NCBI GenBank assembly: GCA_020851115.1
Contig: JADZDJ010000266.1
Location: 1-62,696 of the forward strand
Length of the DNA stretch: 62,696 bases
Source of the DNA: Pirellulales bacterium
GTDB lineage: Bacteria; Planctomycetota; Planctomycetia; Pirellulales; JADZDJ01
Direction: 5' to 3'
Position numbers and translations under genes: made by a program. Below, piece after piece: positions 26,046-34,293 of the stretch; the stretch's first letter is position 1; each line of letters starts with the position of its first letter. The notes under the pieces are model-generated. The model ran no database searches. It saw only the letters and a list, made by a program, of their open reading frames with translations, and was not told the DNA's origin.

Positions 26046-27764
26046 ATGGCACTGCGTCGCATCGGTCAAATCTTCGTCGATCTCGGCTTTATTGCCGAAG
26101 ACCAGCTCGAGTTGTTGCTCGAAGAGCAAAAGCGGCGATCCGGCGAAATGCTCGGCAAAGTGGCCGAAAGTCTCGGCTACATCAACGACGAGCAGCTTGC
26201 CCAAGCCCTCGCCGAGCAGATGGGCATGCGCGTGGTGAATCTGGCCGAAACGACGCTGCTCCCCGATGTGTTGGCCCGCGTTACCGAGCCGATGGCGCAG
26301 CTCTACCGCGTCATCCCGGTCGCCTTTGAAGACGGCACGCTCACGATCGCCATGTGCGATCCGCAAAAGCTCACCATCCGCGACGAGCTGCGCACGCTAT
26401 TGGGTTACGAGATCAAAGCCATGGTCGCCACCGAAAGCGCCGTGCAGCGGGCCCTCGACAAGTTCTACTCCTCCGGCACCGAAAGCGTCGAAAGCCTCGT
26501 CCACGACATGGAGCAAGACGCCCAGTTGCGCGAAGCCGCCCAGGCCATGGAAGGAGACGGGCCGATCGATCTGACGAACGTCGAAGCGCTAGCCGACAGC
26601 GCTCCGGTTCGCAAGCTCTTGAACATGGTCCTGCTAATGGCCATCAAAGAGCACGCCAGCGACTTGCACTTCGAGCCGTTCGAGGACGAATTCAAAATCC
26701 GTATCAAGGCCGACGGCGTGCTGTTCGAGATGGTTCCCCCGCCGCGCCATTTGGCGTTCGCCATCACCACGCGCATCAAAGTGATGGCCAATCTCGACAT
26801 CGCCGAGCGCCGCCTGCCGCAAGACGGTCGCATCGAGTTGACCGTCGGCGGGCATCCCGTCGATTTGCGGGTCAGTGTGTTGCCGACGATGTTCGGCGAA
26901 AGCGTGGTCATGCGAGTGCTCGATCGCTCGGTGGTGCAGTTGAACCTGGGTAAGGTCGGCATGGATTCGGCCTTGCTGGTCGACTTTCGCAACGTGATCG
27001 CCAAGCCCAACGGCATTGTGCTGGTGACCGGTCCCACGGGTTCCGGCAAGACGACCACGCTCTATGCTGCGCTGAGCGAGTTAAACAGCATCGAAGACAA
27101 GCTCATTACCACCGAAGATCCCGTCGAATACGACATCGACGGTTTGGTGCAAGTCCCCATCGACGCATCGATCGGCAACACGTTTGCCAACTGCCTGCGG
27201 TCAATCCTGCGGCAAGACCCCGACATTATTCTGGTCGGCGAAATTCGCGACACCGAAACGGCGGAAATTGCCGTGCAGGCGTCGCTCACCGGCCACATGG
27301 TCTTTAGCACGTTGCACACCAACGACGCCCCCAGCACGATCACCCGGCTGCGCGACATGGGCGTGCCGCCGTTTTTGATCACCGCCACCGTCGAAGCCAT
27401 CTTGGCGCAGCGCCTGGTCCGCCGGATTTGCGCCCAGTGCAAGGAAGAAGTCACCCCGTCGGCCGATTTGCTGGCCGAACTGGAATTGAAGCCGGCCGAC
27501 ATCGCCGGCAAAAAGTTCTACCGCGGCAAAGGCTGCGACCATTGCAACCGTACGGGCTACAAAGGTCGCGTTGGCCTGTTCGAGTTGATGGTCATCACCG
27601 ACGACATGCGCGACATGATCATGCGCAACGCTTCGACCGACGAGCTGCGCAACGCCGCCCGCGGCAACGGCATGGTCACCCTCCGCGACGCCGGCATGGC
27701 CGCCGCATTCGAAGGAACCACCACGGCCGAAGAGGTCGTCCGAGAGACGATTTTGGAAGCGTAA
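26046..27764 (+). CDS. GspE/PilB-type secretion or pilus-extension ATPase (copy 2)
   Basis: A 572-residue paralogue of the ATPase at 22413. It starts MALRRIGQIFVDLGFIAEDQ (MshEN-like domain). Core motifs are ASDLHFEPFEDEF, RLPQDGRIEL, Walker A GPTGSGKT (329-336), ITTEDPVEYDIDG, DPDIILVGEIRDTETAE and LTGHMVFSTLHTNDAPSTIT. The zinc tetracysteine is CAQCKEE then CDHCNRTGYKGR. It is followed 112 bases later by the GspF/PilC platform gene, its usual partner, so this copy is the better candidate for the ATPase of the downstream pseudopilin set. Confidence 0.95.
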   Translation: MALRRIGQIFVDLGFIAEDQLELLLEEQKRRSGEMLGKVAESLGYINDEQLAQALAEQMGMRVVNLAETTLLPDVLARVTEPMAQLYRVIPVAFEDGTLTIAMCDPQKLTIRDELRTLLGYEIKAMVATESAVQRALDKFYSSGTESVESLVHDMEQDAQLREAAQAMEGDGPIDLTNVEALADSAPVRKLLNMVLLMAIKEHASDLHFEPFEDEFKIRIKADGVLFEMVPPPRHLAFAITTRIKVMANLDIAERRLPQDGRIELTVGGHPVDLRVSVLPTMFGESVVMRVLDRSVVQLNLGKVGMDSALLVDFRNVIAKPNGIVLVTGPTGSGKTTTLYAALSELNSIEDKLITTEDPVEYDIDGLVQVPIDASIGNTFANCLRSILRQDPDIILVGEIRDTETAEIAVQASLTGHMVFSTLHTNDAPSTITRLRDMGVPPFLITATVEAILAQRLVRRICAQCKEEVTPSADLLAELELKPADIAGKKFYRGKGCDHCNRTGYKGRVGLFELMVITDDMRDMIMRNASTDELRNAARGNGMVTLRDAGMAAAFEGTTTAEEVVRETILEA

Positions 27765-27875
27765 GCGACATGAAAATCGCAACTGGCAACTTGAAAAATA
27801 GAGCCACGCTCGTCGCGTCGCTTCCTTCATGTTGCACGCTGCATTTTGTATTTTGAATTCCCCCCGAGTGCTGCC

Positions 27876-29228
27876 ATGCCTACCTATCAATTCGAAGCGA
27901 TGGATTCGACCGGGCAAGAGATCAAAGACGTGATCGATGCCCCGACCGAGGCCGAAGCCCAAGCCACCATTCGGCAGATGGGTTACTTCATCACCAAGAT
28001 CGCGGTGAAGAAGGAGCGCAAGCAAAAGACCGAGAAGAAGACCGGCGCCAAGAAGCGCAGCTTCGCCATCGGCGGCGTCAGCAGCAAGCTGCTAACTACC
28101 TTTACCCGGCAGCTTTCCATTCTCCAAGACGCCGGTCTGCCGATCTTGCGCAGCCTGCGAATCTTGGAAGGTCAGCAAAAGCCCAGTCGCCTGAAGAACT
28201 GTCTGATGGATGTCTGCGACGAAATTGAGGGGGGCGCCACCCTCAGCGAGGCGATGGCCAAAAGCCCCAAGGCGTTCGACCGGTTGTACGTCAACATGAT
28301 CAAGGCCGGCGAAGCAGGTGGGGCGTTGGAAGTCATCTTGCGCCGCCTTGCCGAGTTCCAAGAACGCGCCCAATCGCTCAAGCGGAAGGTGAAAGGGGCG
28401 ATGATCTACCCGGTCGTCGTCGTCATGGTCGCCGTCGGCATCTTGACGTTCATCATGATCAAGATCATCCCGGCGTTCATCAAAATATTCGACGACTTTG
28501 GCACCGAACTGCCCGCCGCCACGCTGTTGCTGAAGGCCATTTCCGAAAACTGCGTGAAATACTGGTTCCTCATTCCCGGCATCCCGCTGAGCATTTGGCT
28601 GTTCATCAAGTTGCTGCGCAAGTTCACCTATGGCCGCCAAGGCTGGGATCTGTTCGTGCTGAAAGTGCCCGTCTTCGGCCAGCTTGTGGAAAAGAACACG
28701 ATGGCTCGCACCACGCGCACCCTGGGCACGCTCGTCTCCAGCGGCGTGCCCATTTTGGAAGCCCTCAACATTACCCGAGAGACTTCGGGCAATTCGATGT
28801 TCGAGCGGCTTTACGGCAAAGTCACCGAATCGATTCGCGAGGGCGAGAGCATCGCCAAGCCGATGAAAGAGCACTCCGCCCCTCCGTTCAACGCGCTCAC
28901 GGTGATGTTCTGGTTCATGTTCTGCCTGGGTCCGATCGGCGTGCTGCTTTACTTGATGCGGATGAAGCAGCGCGTCGTCGATGATTTGGTGGTGAACATG
29001 GTCGACGTGGGCGAAGAAACCGGCGAGCTCGACACCATGCTCTACAAAGTGGCCGACACCTACGATGAAGAAGTGGCCGTGCTGACCGAATCGCTGGTCA
29101 GCCTGCTCGAGCCGCTCTTGATCGTGTTCCTGGGCCTCTGCGTGGGCTTTATCGTCGTCTCCCTGTTCCTGCCCCTGGTCTCGCTGATCACCTCGTTGAG
29201 CGGCGGCTCCAAAGGGAAGAAAAAGTAA
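27876..29228 (+). CDS. GspF/PilC-type inner-membrane platform protein
   Basis: A 450-residue protein read from MPTYQFEAMDSTGQEIKD at 27876. It contains two T2SSF domains (about 80-205 and 285-410), each with helical repeats (LTTFTRQLSILQDAGLPILR; and TLGTLVSSGVPILEALNI), and three membrane helices: about 180-203 (VVVVMVAVGILTFIMIKI), about 230-250 (YWFLIPGIPLSIWLFI), and the last at 420-440 (LLIVFLGLCVGFIVVSLFL). The platform protein links the ATPase below to the growing pseudopilus. One anomaly is an additional hydrophobic segment at about 345-362 (TVMFWFMFCLGPIGVLLYLM), not usual in GspF. The 111-base gap before it is AT-richer with repeat-like TTTTGTATTTTGAA. Confidence 0.94.
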   Translation: MPTYQFEAMDSTGQEIKDVIDAPTEAEAQATIRQMGYFITKIAVKKERKQKTEKKTGAKKRSFAIGGVSSKLLTTFTRQLSILQDAGLPILRSLRILEGQQKPSRLKNCLMDVCDEIEGGATLSEAMAKSPKAFDRLYVNMIKAGEAGGALEVILRRLAEFQERAQSLKRKVKGAMIYPVVVVMVAVGILTFIMIKIIPAFIKIFDDFGTELPAATLLLKAISENCVKYWFLIPGIPLSIWLFIKLLRKFTYGRQGWDLFVLKVPVFGQLVEKNTMARTTRTLGTLVSSGVPILEALNITRETSGNSMFERLYGKVTESIREGESIAKPMKEHSAPPFNALTVMFWFMFCLGPIGVLLYLMRMKQRVVDDLVVNMVDVGEETGELDTMLYKVADTYDEEVAVLTESLVSLLEPLLIVFLGLCVGFIVVSLFLPLVSLITSLSGGSKGKKK

Positions 29229-29263
29229 CCAACAAAAAAAGCGATTTCGCGAAAGGACGTTGT

Positions 29264-30334
29264 ATGGACGGCTGTCGAGCAACAAACAAGGGTGCGGGGT
29301 TCGGGGTTCGGGGTTCTGAGTTCAGGAGTCGGTCGTCGGGAGATGCAAAATTTCCGCCTGCCGCCGGCCACTCTGCCTTCACCCTCGTCGAGCTACTGAC
29401 GGTCATCACGATCATCGGCATCCTGGCCAGCCTGGCCTCGGTGGCGGCTTACAAGGTGTTTTTTCAAGCGCGCGGCGCGGCGATTAAAGCCGACATCACC
29501 AACATGGACAACTTTCTCGCGCAGTTTAAGAACGAGCATGGAGATTATCCGCCGTCGAATCTCGACCATACCAACTCTGCGGCTCAAGCCGCGATGATCC
29601 GATTCATTACCAAGGCGTTTCCGCGTTGCAATGCCATCGAGGAAGTGAGGCATATCCCGCGTGCCGATGGGACGCTCCCAACCTACAATAATGGTGCCTA
29701 CAGTTCATCCTCTCCCGCGATGAGCCCGGCGCAAGCGTTGGCGTTTTGGCTTCGTGGTTTCAGCGCCAATAAGCAACGGCCCCTTTCGTCGCTGTACGAT
29801 CCTCAGCCTGCCGAGCGCGTCGGCGGGCTAGAATTCAATGGGCGATTGATAAATCCCAACACAAAAACTGGCTGGGTCATCGCCGATCTAATTCCGCCAG
29901 TCTTTCAAGCCCCATCCGGCAGTCAGCCGTATGTCTACTTCGAGTCGCGATCCTACCTGTATCACAACAATCAGTCCTCGGCGACTGTGGGTAGCGGCAA
30001 TTTCATTCCCTACATGCCGTACATGTGGGACTCCAACAACGACGGCGCGTTTACCAACCTCGATTGGGACGCCAATAACAATGGAAAACTCGATTCGAGC
30101 GAGCAAGCAAAAATCTACGCCAATCCCAAATCGTACCAGATCGTTTCCGCGGGCGTGGACGGAGATTTCGGAACGCCTACGTCGCCCGTCGCAAAATCAT
30201 TCCCGCTGGTCAGTGGCACGCTGAATTTGGCCGTCGCAAAGATCTATCGCTCGGGCGAGGGCTACGCTTCAGAAGACGACGACAACATCACTAATTTCAG
30301 CCAGCAATCGTTGGGCGACGCCAAGCCGCAATAG
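29264..30334 (+). CDS. GspG-like major pseudopilin homologue with long leader
   Basis: A 356-residue protein. The ATG at 29264 has AAAGGA six bases upstream, which supports the unusually long 38-residue leader. The prepilin motif is HSAFTLVELLTVITIIGILA, with alanine instead of glycine before the cleavage site, then one hydrophobic helix. The GspG-like part follows: YKVFFQARGAAIKADITNMD, FKNEHGDYPPS. The remainder (about 120-356) is much longer than ordinary GspG (about 140 residues), has an EF-hand-like stretch DANNNGKLDSSE, and VSAGVDGDFG near the end, as in calcium-stabilised pseudopilins. The leader is built from repeat sequence. Confidence 0.9.
   Translation: MDGCRATNKGAGFGVRGSEFRSRSSGDAKFPPAAGHSAFTLVELLTVITIIGILASLASVAAYKVFFQARGAAIKADITNMDNFLAQFKNEHGDYPPSNLDHTNSAAQAAMIRFITKAFPRCNAIEEVRHIPRADGTLPTYNNGAYSSSSPAMSPAQALAFWLRGFSANKQRPLSSLYDPQPAERVGGLEFNGRLINPNTKTGWVIADLIPPVFQAPSGSQPYVYFESRSYLYHNNQSSATVGSGNFIPYMPYMWDSNNDGAFTNLDWDANNNGKLDSSEQAKIYANPKSYQIVSAGVDGDFGTPTSPVAKSFPLVSGTLNLAVAKIYRSGEGYASEDDDNITNFSQQSLGDAKPQ
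29300..29375. repeat. repeat copy A inside the first pseudopilin leader
   Basis: It begins with tandem GGGGTTC units. From about 29311, the segment GGTTCTGAGTTCAGGAGTCG, then CGTCGGGAGATGCAAAATTT and CCGCCTGCC aligns with the copy at 32808-32895. Translated in the same frame, both give a GS(x)n-SG-x-AKFPPA string. Confidence 0.75.
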
Positions 30335-30379
30335 GCGGTCGCCGCGACAAGGCGACCTCGCCATCGCGAGAGAATTCCC

Positions 30380-31417
30380 ATGATCCACCCGTCTCAACCA
30401 TTCGCCGCAGGCTCGGTCGCGACCACTCTTCGCGCGCCTGCCGCCTGTCGCCTGTCGCCTGCTATTCGCCGCGCTTTTACCCTCGTCGAGCTTCTGATTG
30501 TCGTCGCCATCCTGGCCGTCCTGGCATCGATGGTCCTATTTGCACTAGCCGGCGCGGAAGGAACCGCCAAGGAACTGCGCACCCGCTCGACAATCGACAA
30601 GCTCAGCAATCTCATCATGCAGAAGTACGAGTCGTATCGCACGCGCCGAGTGCCGATTGTCGTGCCCAGCAATACGATGCAGCGGCCCATCGCCTTTGCC
30701 GGCCACCGACTCAACGCATTGCGTGAAATCATGCGGTTCGAGTTGCCCGATCGTTTCACCGACATTATAGATATTCCAGTAACGTCGATTATATACAACA
30801 CGTCGTCATCCAAGATCAGCCGGCCTAGCGCAAGCGCCTCCTATTTGCGAGTATTAAACTCCACTCCAACAAAAACAACCGAATACCAAGGGGCGGAATG
30901 CCTGTATCTGATCATTTCGCGCGGGATTGACGACCCAGACGTGATGGAGCAGTTTAATCCCAGCGAAATCGGCGACACCGATCAGGATGGGTTGCAGGAA
31001 TTTCTAGATGCTTGGGGAAAGCCCATCAGCTTCTTGCGCTGGCCCGCCGGTTTTGTGTCCACTTTGCAGCCCAAAAGCCAAACGAGTGCGCCTTATTCAG
31101 AGCACGACCCGTTCGATCCCGTCAAGGTTCACAAGCCGCTATCCAGTGGCCCAACCTATTGGAGTGATTTCTACAACAGCGGAGTTCATCCGCCACTGTA
31201 TCCGCTGATTTACTCGGCGGGCGCGGATGGAGAATACGACATTTTCACCGATAGCAAAAACACGCCTTTTCAATATTCCTTAACCCCGGCGCCATTTCCA
31301 AATAATCCGTATATACCAGTCGATAACGCCCTGTTTGGTTCCGTTCTCGATCCAAGTGATGGCGACCAATCCATCGACAACATCACCAATCACGATCTCG
31401 GAACCGGGCCAGGTTAG
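30380..31417 (+). CDS. pseudopilin-like protein
   Basis: A 345-residue protein starting at 30380, 45 bases after the previous gene. After a 32-residue leader, partly coded by tandem CTGTCGC repeats (PAACRLSPAI), comes the prepilin signal RRAFTLVELLIVVAILAVLA, again without the usual glycine, followed by a hydrophobic helix. A GspH/GspG-like helical stalk follows (LRTRSTIDKLSNLIMQKYES). The C-terminal globular part includes DTDQDGLQEFLDAWGKPI, typical of pseudopilins (the FLDAWGxPI string), and SAGADGEYDI. It is probably a minor pseudopilin, but which one cannot be settled. Confidence 0.9.
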   Translation: MIHPSQPFAAGSVATTLRAPAACRLSPAIRRAFTLVELLIVVAILAVLASMVLFALAGAEGTAKELRTRSTIDKLSNLIMQKYESYRTRRVPIVVPSNTMQRPIAFAGHRLNALREIMRFELPDRFTDIIDIPVTSIIYNTSSSKISRPSASASYLRVLNSTPTKTTEYQGAECLYLIISRGIDDPDVMEQFNPSEIGDTDQDGLQEFLDAWGKPISFLRWPAGFVSTLQPKSQTSAPYSEHDPFDPVKVHKPLSSGPTYWSDFYNSGVHPPLYPLIYSAGADGEYDIFTDSKNTPFQYSLTPAPFPNNPYIPVDNALFGSVLDPSDGDQSIDNITNHDLGTGPG

Positions 31418-31506
31418 AGATCCAATACACTGAGAGAGTTTGCAAATGCTCGCTGGGCTTCAGGGGATGCGCGGCGAAAGTAGTTGACGGCACATCAAAC
31501 CAGCTC

Positions 31507-32787
31507 ATGCAACGATTGAAAACCGACCGCCGCGCCTTCACCCTCGTCGAGCTACTGGTGGTGATCGTCATCCTCTCGCTCATCACAGTCGCCACGATCC
31601 CCATCGTCCGCCCTGCGCTCGACACGCGCCGGGTGCGCGAGGCCGCGCGGCTGCTCTCGGCTCAAATCACCGAAGCCCAGGCTCGCGCCGCCGAGATCGG
31701 CCGGCCGGCCGGAATCTGGATCGAGAAGCTGCGTATGCCCGCCAGCACTACCGGTGCCGACTTCGAGCCGGCCGCCGCCATGAACCTCTACCTCTGCGAA
31801 GTGCCGCAGCCGTATGCTGGAGACAATACCAATTCGGTCGCTGGCGTGACGATTGTTCCCACCGGTTCGCAATCAAACATCGTTACAGCCCCAGGCTTTC
31901 CGCCTGTTTCGGTGACAACATATCAAGGACTGATGACGCTTAGCGCGATGGATACATCGTGGATCGGCATCTTACGACCGGGAGATCTAGTGCAGTTCGC
32001 CTATCGAGGCATTAAGTACCGCCTGCTGAATCCTAATTCGTCGTCCAATTCCAACGTTACTCTCGATCCAAAGGGGAACTACAAGCCCACCGCCGCGCTG
32101 GCGATCTTTCCCATCGAACCCGCCTTCGACACGGAGTTCATCTATAACTACGCAACGACGCCACGAACCAAAGTGACGCCAATCTTTCGTTACCTACCCC
32201 CCGCTGCTTTGGCGGGTGGCTGGAACGTCCCATTCCAAATCTTCCGCCAGCCGATCCGGCTCTCCACCACGCCGCTGCAAATGCCGGGCAATACCGCCGT
32301 CGATCTGCTTTCGTCCGGCGTCGGCCTGTTGCCGTTTTATCAGCTCGATTCGAGCATAGCGGCAGTCAACCAGTTCGTCATCAACGACCTGTCAACCAAC
32401 GATGGCATACTCAATCGCCAGCCCATCATCATCACCTTCAAGCCCACCGGCTCGCTCGACAAGCTCTACATGCGCGGCAATCAGTTTATTCTCAGCGATC
32501 CGCTCTATCTGCTCGTCGGCAAGCGCGAAAAAATTGCCGCCGCCGGCTCGTCCCCCTCCTACTCGGCGGCCGACGACCGCGAAACGCAAACCGACAAGCA
32601 CAACTTCCGCGACCTGGAAAACATCTGGGTCGCCGTCAATCCGCAATCGGGCCTGGTCACCACGGCCGAAGTCGCCGAATTTCCCGATGCGAGCATCACC
32701 GGCGCGAACGATACCGAGAAATTGATCAATGCCCTCAATCGCTCGCGGCAACTAGCCACTTCGGCTCAAACCATGGGAGGGCGATGA
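31507..32787 (+). CDS. GspH-like pseudopilin
   Basis: A 426-residue protein starting MQRLKTDRRAFTLVELLVVI, with a short 9-residue leader and a canonical FTLVE signal. The helix VVIVILSLITVATIPIVRPA and the stalk RRVREAARLLSAQITEAQ, then RAAEIGRPAGIWIE, follow the GspH/FimT pattern: a GspH usually continues with extended strands and a region such as RPAGIWI. The C-terminal 300 residues are far longer than in GspH (about 170 in total) and have no recognisable domain. The next gene overlaps its stop by four bases (ATGA), so the two are translationally coupled. Confidence 0.9.
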   Translation: MQRLKTDRRAFTLVELLVVIVILSLITVATIPIVRPALDTRRVREAARLLSAQITEAQARAAEIGRPAGIWIEKLRMPASTTGADFEPAAAMNLYLCEVPQPYAGDNTNSVAGVTIVPTGSQSNIVTAPGFPPVSVTTYQGLMTLSAMDTSWIGILRPGDLVQFAYRGIKYRLLNPNSSSNSNVTLDPKGNYKPTAALAIFPIEPAFDTEFIYNYATTPRTKVTPIFRYLPPAALAGGWNVPFQIFRQPIRLSTTPLQMPGNTAVDLLSSGVGLLPFYQLDSSIAAVNQFVINDLSTNDGILNRQPIIITFKPTGSLDKLYMRGNQFILSDPLYLLVGKREKIAAAGSSPSYSAADDRETQTDKHNFRDLENIWVAVNPQSGLVTTAEVAEFPDASITGANDTEKLINALNRSRQLATSAQTMGGR

Positions 32788-34151
32788 TGAAGCAACAGCC
32801 AGCGTTCACGGTTCTGGGTTCAAAAGTCGAAAATCGGCCGTCGGGAATGGCAAAATTTCCCCCTGCCCTCTGCCCCCTGCCCCCTGCCTGCCGCGGCATC
32901 AGCCTCATGGAAGTGCTGATTTCGATCGGCATCGTCGCCATTGGCCTGGTCAGTGTCCTGTCGCTGCTCCCCGTCGGCAGCTACCAGGCCGCCCAAGCCG
33001 AAAAAGAAGAACGCAAAGCCAACCTGGGCATGAACGCGGTGCAAGGCCTGAAAAACCGCGGCGTGCTGAATATGGATAATTGGCGCATTTATGACAGTAT
33101 AAACAACCGCTGGATCCCATATGCCGCTTATTCCACCGATTTCCATCCGCCGATCGTCATCGATCCATGGATGTCGGCGGTAGCTGGATTTCAGAACGCC
33201 ACCGACTACCAGAAAATCGAAAACTTTCCTGCCACAGGATCAGCATATCCCGGCGCGCCATTTTTTCCGCCGACCCCGCCAGTGCCACTGACGAATCCGC
33301 CTTACGTGCATCATTGGCTCGGAATGAAGCGGCTCACCGTCGCCCAAGCGCTCGTGTTTGATTCGTCAACTAGCAAGTTTTTTCCAAGCCGGCCGCTGGC
33401 AGACGCCCTCTGTATCTCGGCCGACGACACCTATGCGAACCGCCCCGACGATTCCAGCTTACCCGCCGAAAGCCCTTATACCGTCGATGCCAGCAACAAT
33501 CGACTCAAGCGCGATTATGAAGGACTCTATTCCTGGCTGATCACGTTGACGCCCATTGAGTTGGAACCTGACCATGTTGTCGCTCAGCAGAAGCGACAGT
33601 ATCTGATGTCGCTGGTGATTTTCAATCGCCGCTTGGCCTCAGTTCCAACTCCAGGCAGCGGCCAAGAAGAAATGGTGTACGCCAGGTTTGCACAATACAG
33701 CACCGGACTTGGTGGCGGCGATTTCGACCTTGCGGAACTTTCGGCAAACGGTGCCGATACCAAGCTGGAGCTCGCGCGCCCCGGCAATTGGCTCATGCTG
33801 TGCCGATACGAGCCGACGGGAGTTCCAGTCGGCAACACCTCCGAACCGCAAGTTTGGCCGGTATTTAATTGGTATCGAATTGTGAACTCCAGTGATACGG
33901 ACGACGGTCAAATTCTGGTGCCAGATCTAACGGGAGGCATGGTCCAAATGCGTGGACGATCAGTCACACTTTCGGGGCCGGATTGGCAGACCGTTCAACC
34001 CGGATGGCCGAATGATTCAAGCGTCGCGTGGCCGTCGCAAATTCCGTCGCAATTCCGTCACTACGACACCTACGCCTGCCTGTTCGACAACATCGTGGCC
34101 GTCTTTCAGCGGCCGATTTGTTTGGAAGGGCCGTCGCAGTGGAGTCAATGA
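32784..34151 (+). CDS. PilV/GspI-like pseudopilin with repeat-derived leader
   Basis: A 455-residue protein overlapping the previous gene by four bases; the next codon is also ATG (32787). The prepilin signal reads RGISLMEVLISIGIVAIGLV, the glycine-preceded, SLMEVL form typical of GspI/PilV. A long stalk follows (YQAAQAEKEERKANLGMNAV, LKNRGVLN). The 38-residue leader contains SKVENRPSGMAKFPPAL, coded by the same repeat as in the protein at 29264. The C-terminal domain of about 350 residues has no clear match. The gene lies 142 bases before the giant pseudopilin. Confidence 0.88.
   Translation: MMKQQPAFTVLGSKVENRPSGMAKFPPALCPLPPACRGISLMEVLISIGIVAIGLVSVLSLLPVGSYQAAQAEKEERKANLGMNAVQGLKNRGVLNMDNWRIYDSINNRWIPYAAYSTDFHPPIVIDPWMSAVAGFQNATDYQKIENFPATGSAYPGAPFFPPTPPVPLTNPPYVHHWLGMKRLTVAQALVFDSSTSKFFPSRPLADALCISADDTYANRPDDSSLPAESPYTVDASNNRLKRDYEGLYSWLITLTPIELEPDHVVAQQKRQYLMSLVIFNRRLASVPTPGSGQEEMVYARFAQYSTGLGGGDFDLAELSANGADTKLELARPGNWLMLCRYEPTGVPVGNTSEPQVWPVFNWYRIVNSSDTDDGQILVPDLTGGMVQMRGRSVTLSGPDWQTVQPGWPNDSSVAWPSQIPSQFRHYDTYACLFDNIVAVFQRPICLEGPSQWSQ
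32808..32895. repeat. repeat copy B inside the PilV-like leader
   Basis: GGTTCTGGGTTCAAAAGTCG, then CGGCCGTCGGGAATGGCAAA and ATTTCCCCCTGCC aligns with copy A. It ends with tandem CCCCTGC units (CTGCCCCCTGCCCCCTGCC). It lies inside a reading frame and contributes about 25 residues of leader. Confidence 0.75.
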
Positions 34152-34157
34152 AAGGGC

Positions 34158-34192
34158 TAGTGGCTGGTGGCTAGGGATTACGGGCTAGAGAT
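34158..34192. repeat. short GGCTAG-type tandem repeat
   Basis: GGCTAGTGGCTGGTGGCTAG followed by GGATTACGGGCTAGAG: an irregular repeat of GGCTA/GGCTG units in the 142-base gap before the giant pseudopilin gene. It resembles the other natural low-complexity repeats of the window. Confidence 0.55.
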
Positions 34193-34293
34193 AGATCGGG
34201 CCGAAAGCAAATGGCTAATCGCGGATCGCCAGCAGCGTTCATGCGGCTAGCGACCCAGTCGGGGGCGCAGTAACAAAATTGCCAGGTGAAATC

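Noticed and set aside
28092..29285. Long open frame on the minus strand (397 codons) opposite the platform-protein gene
   Set aside because: It is a shadow of the GspF/PilC gene: low-complexity His/Asp/Glu-rich translation and no family signature.
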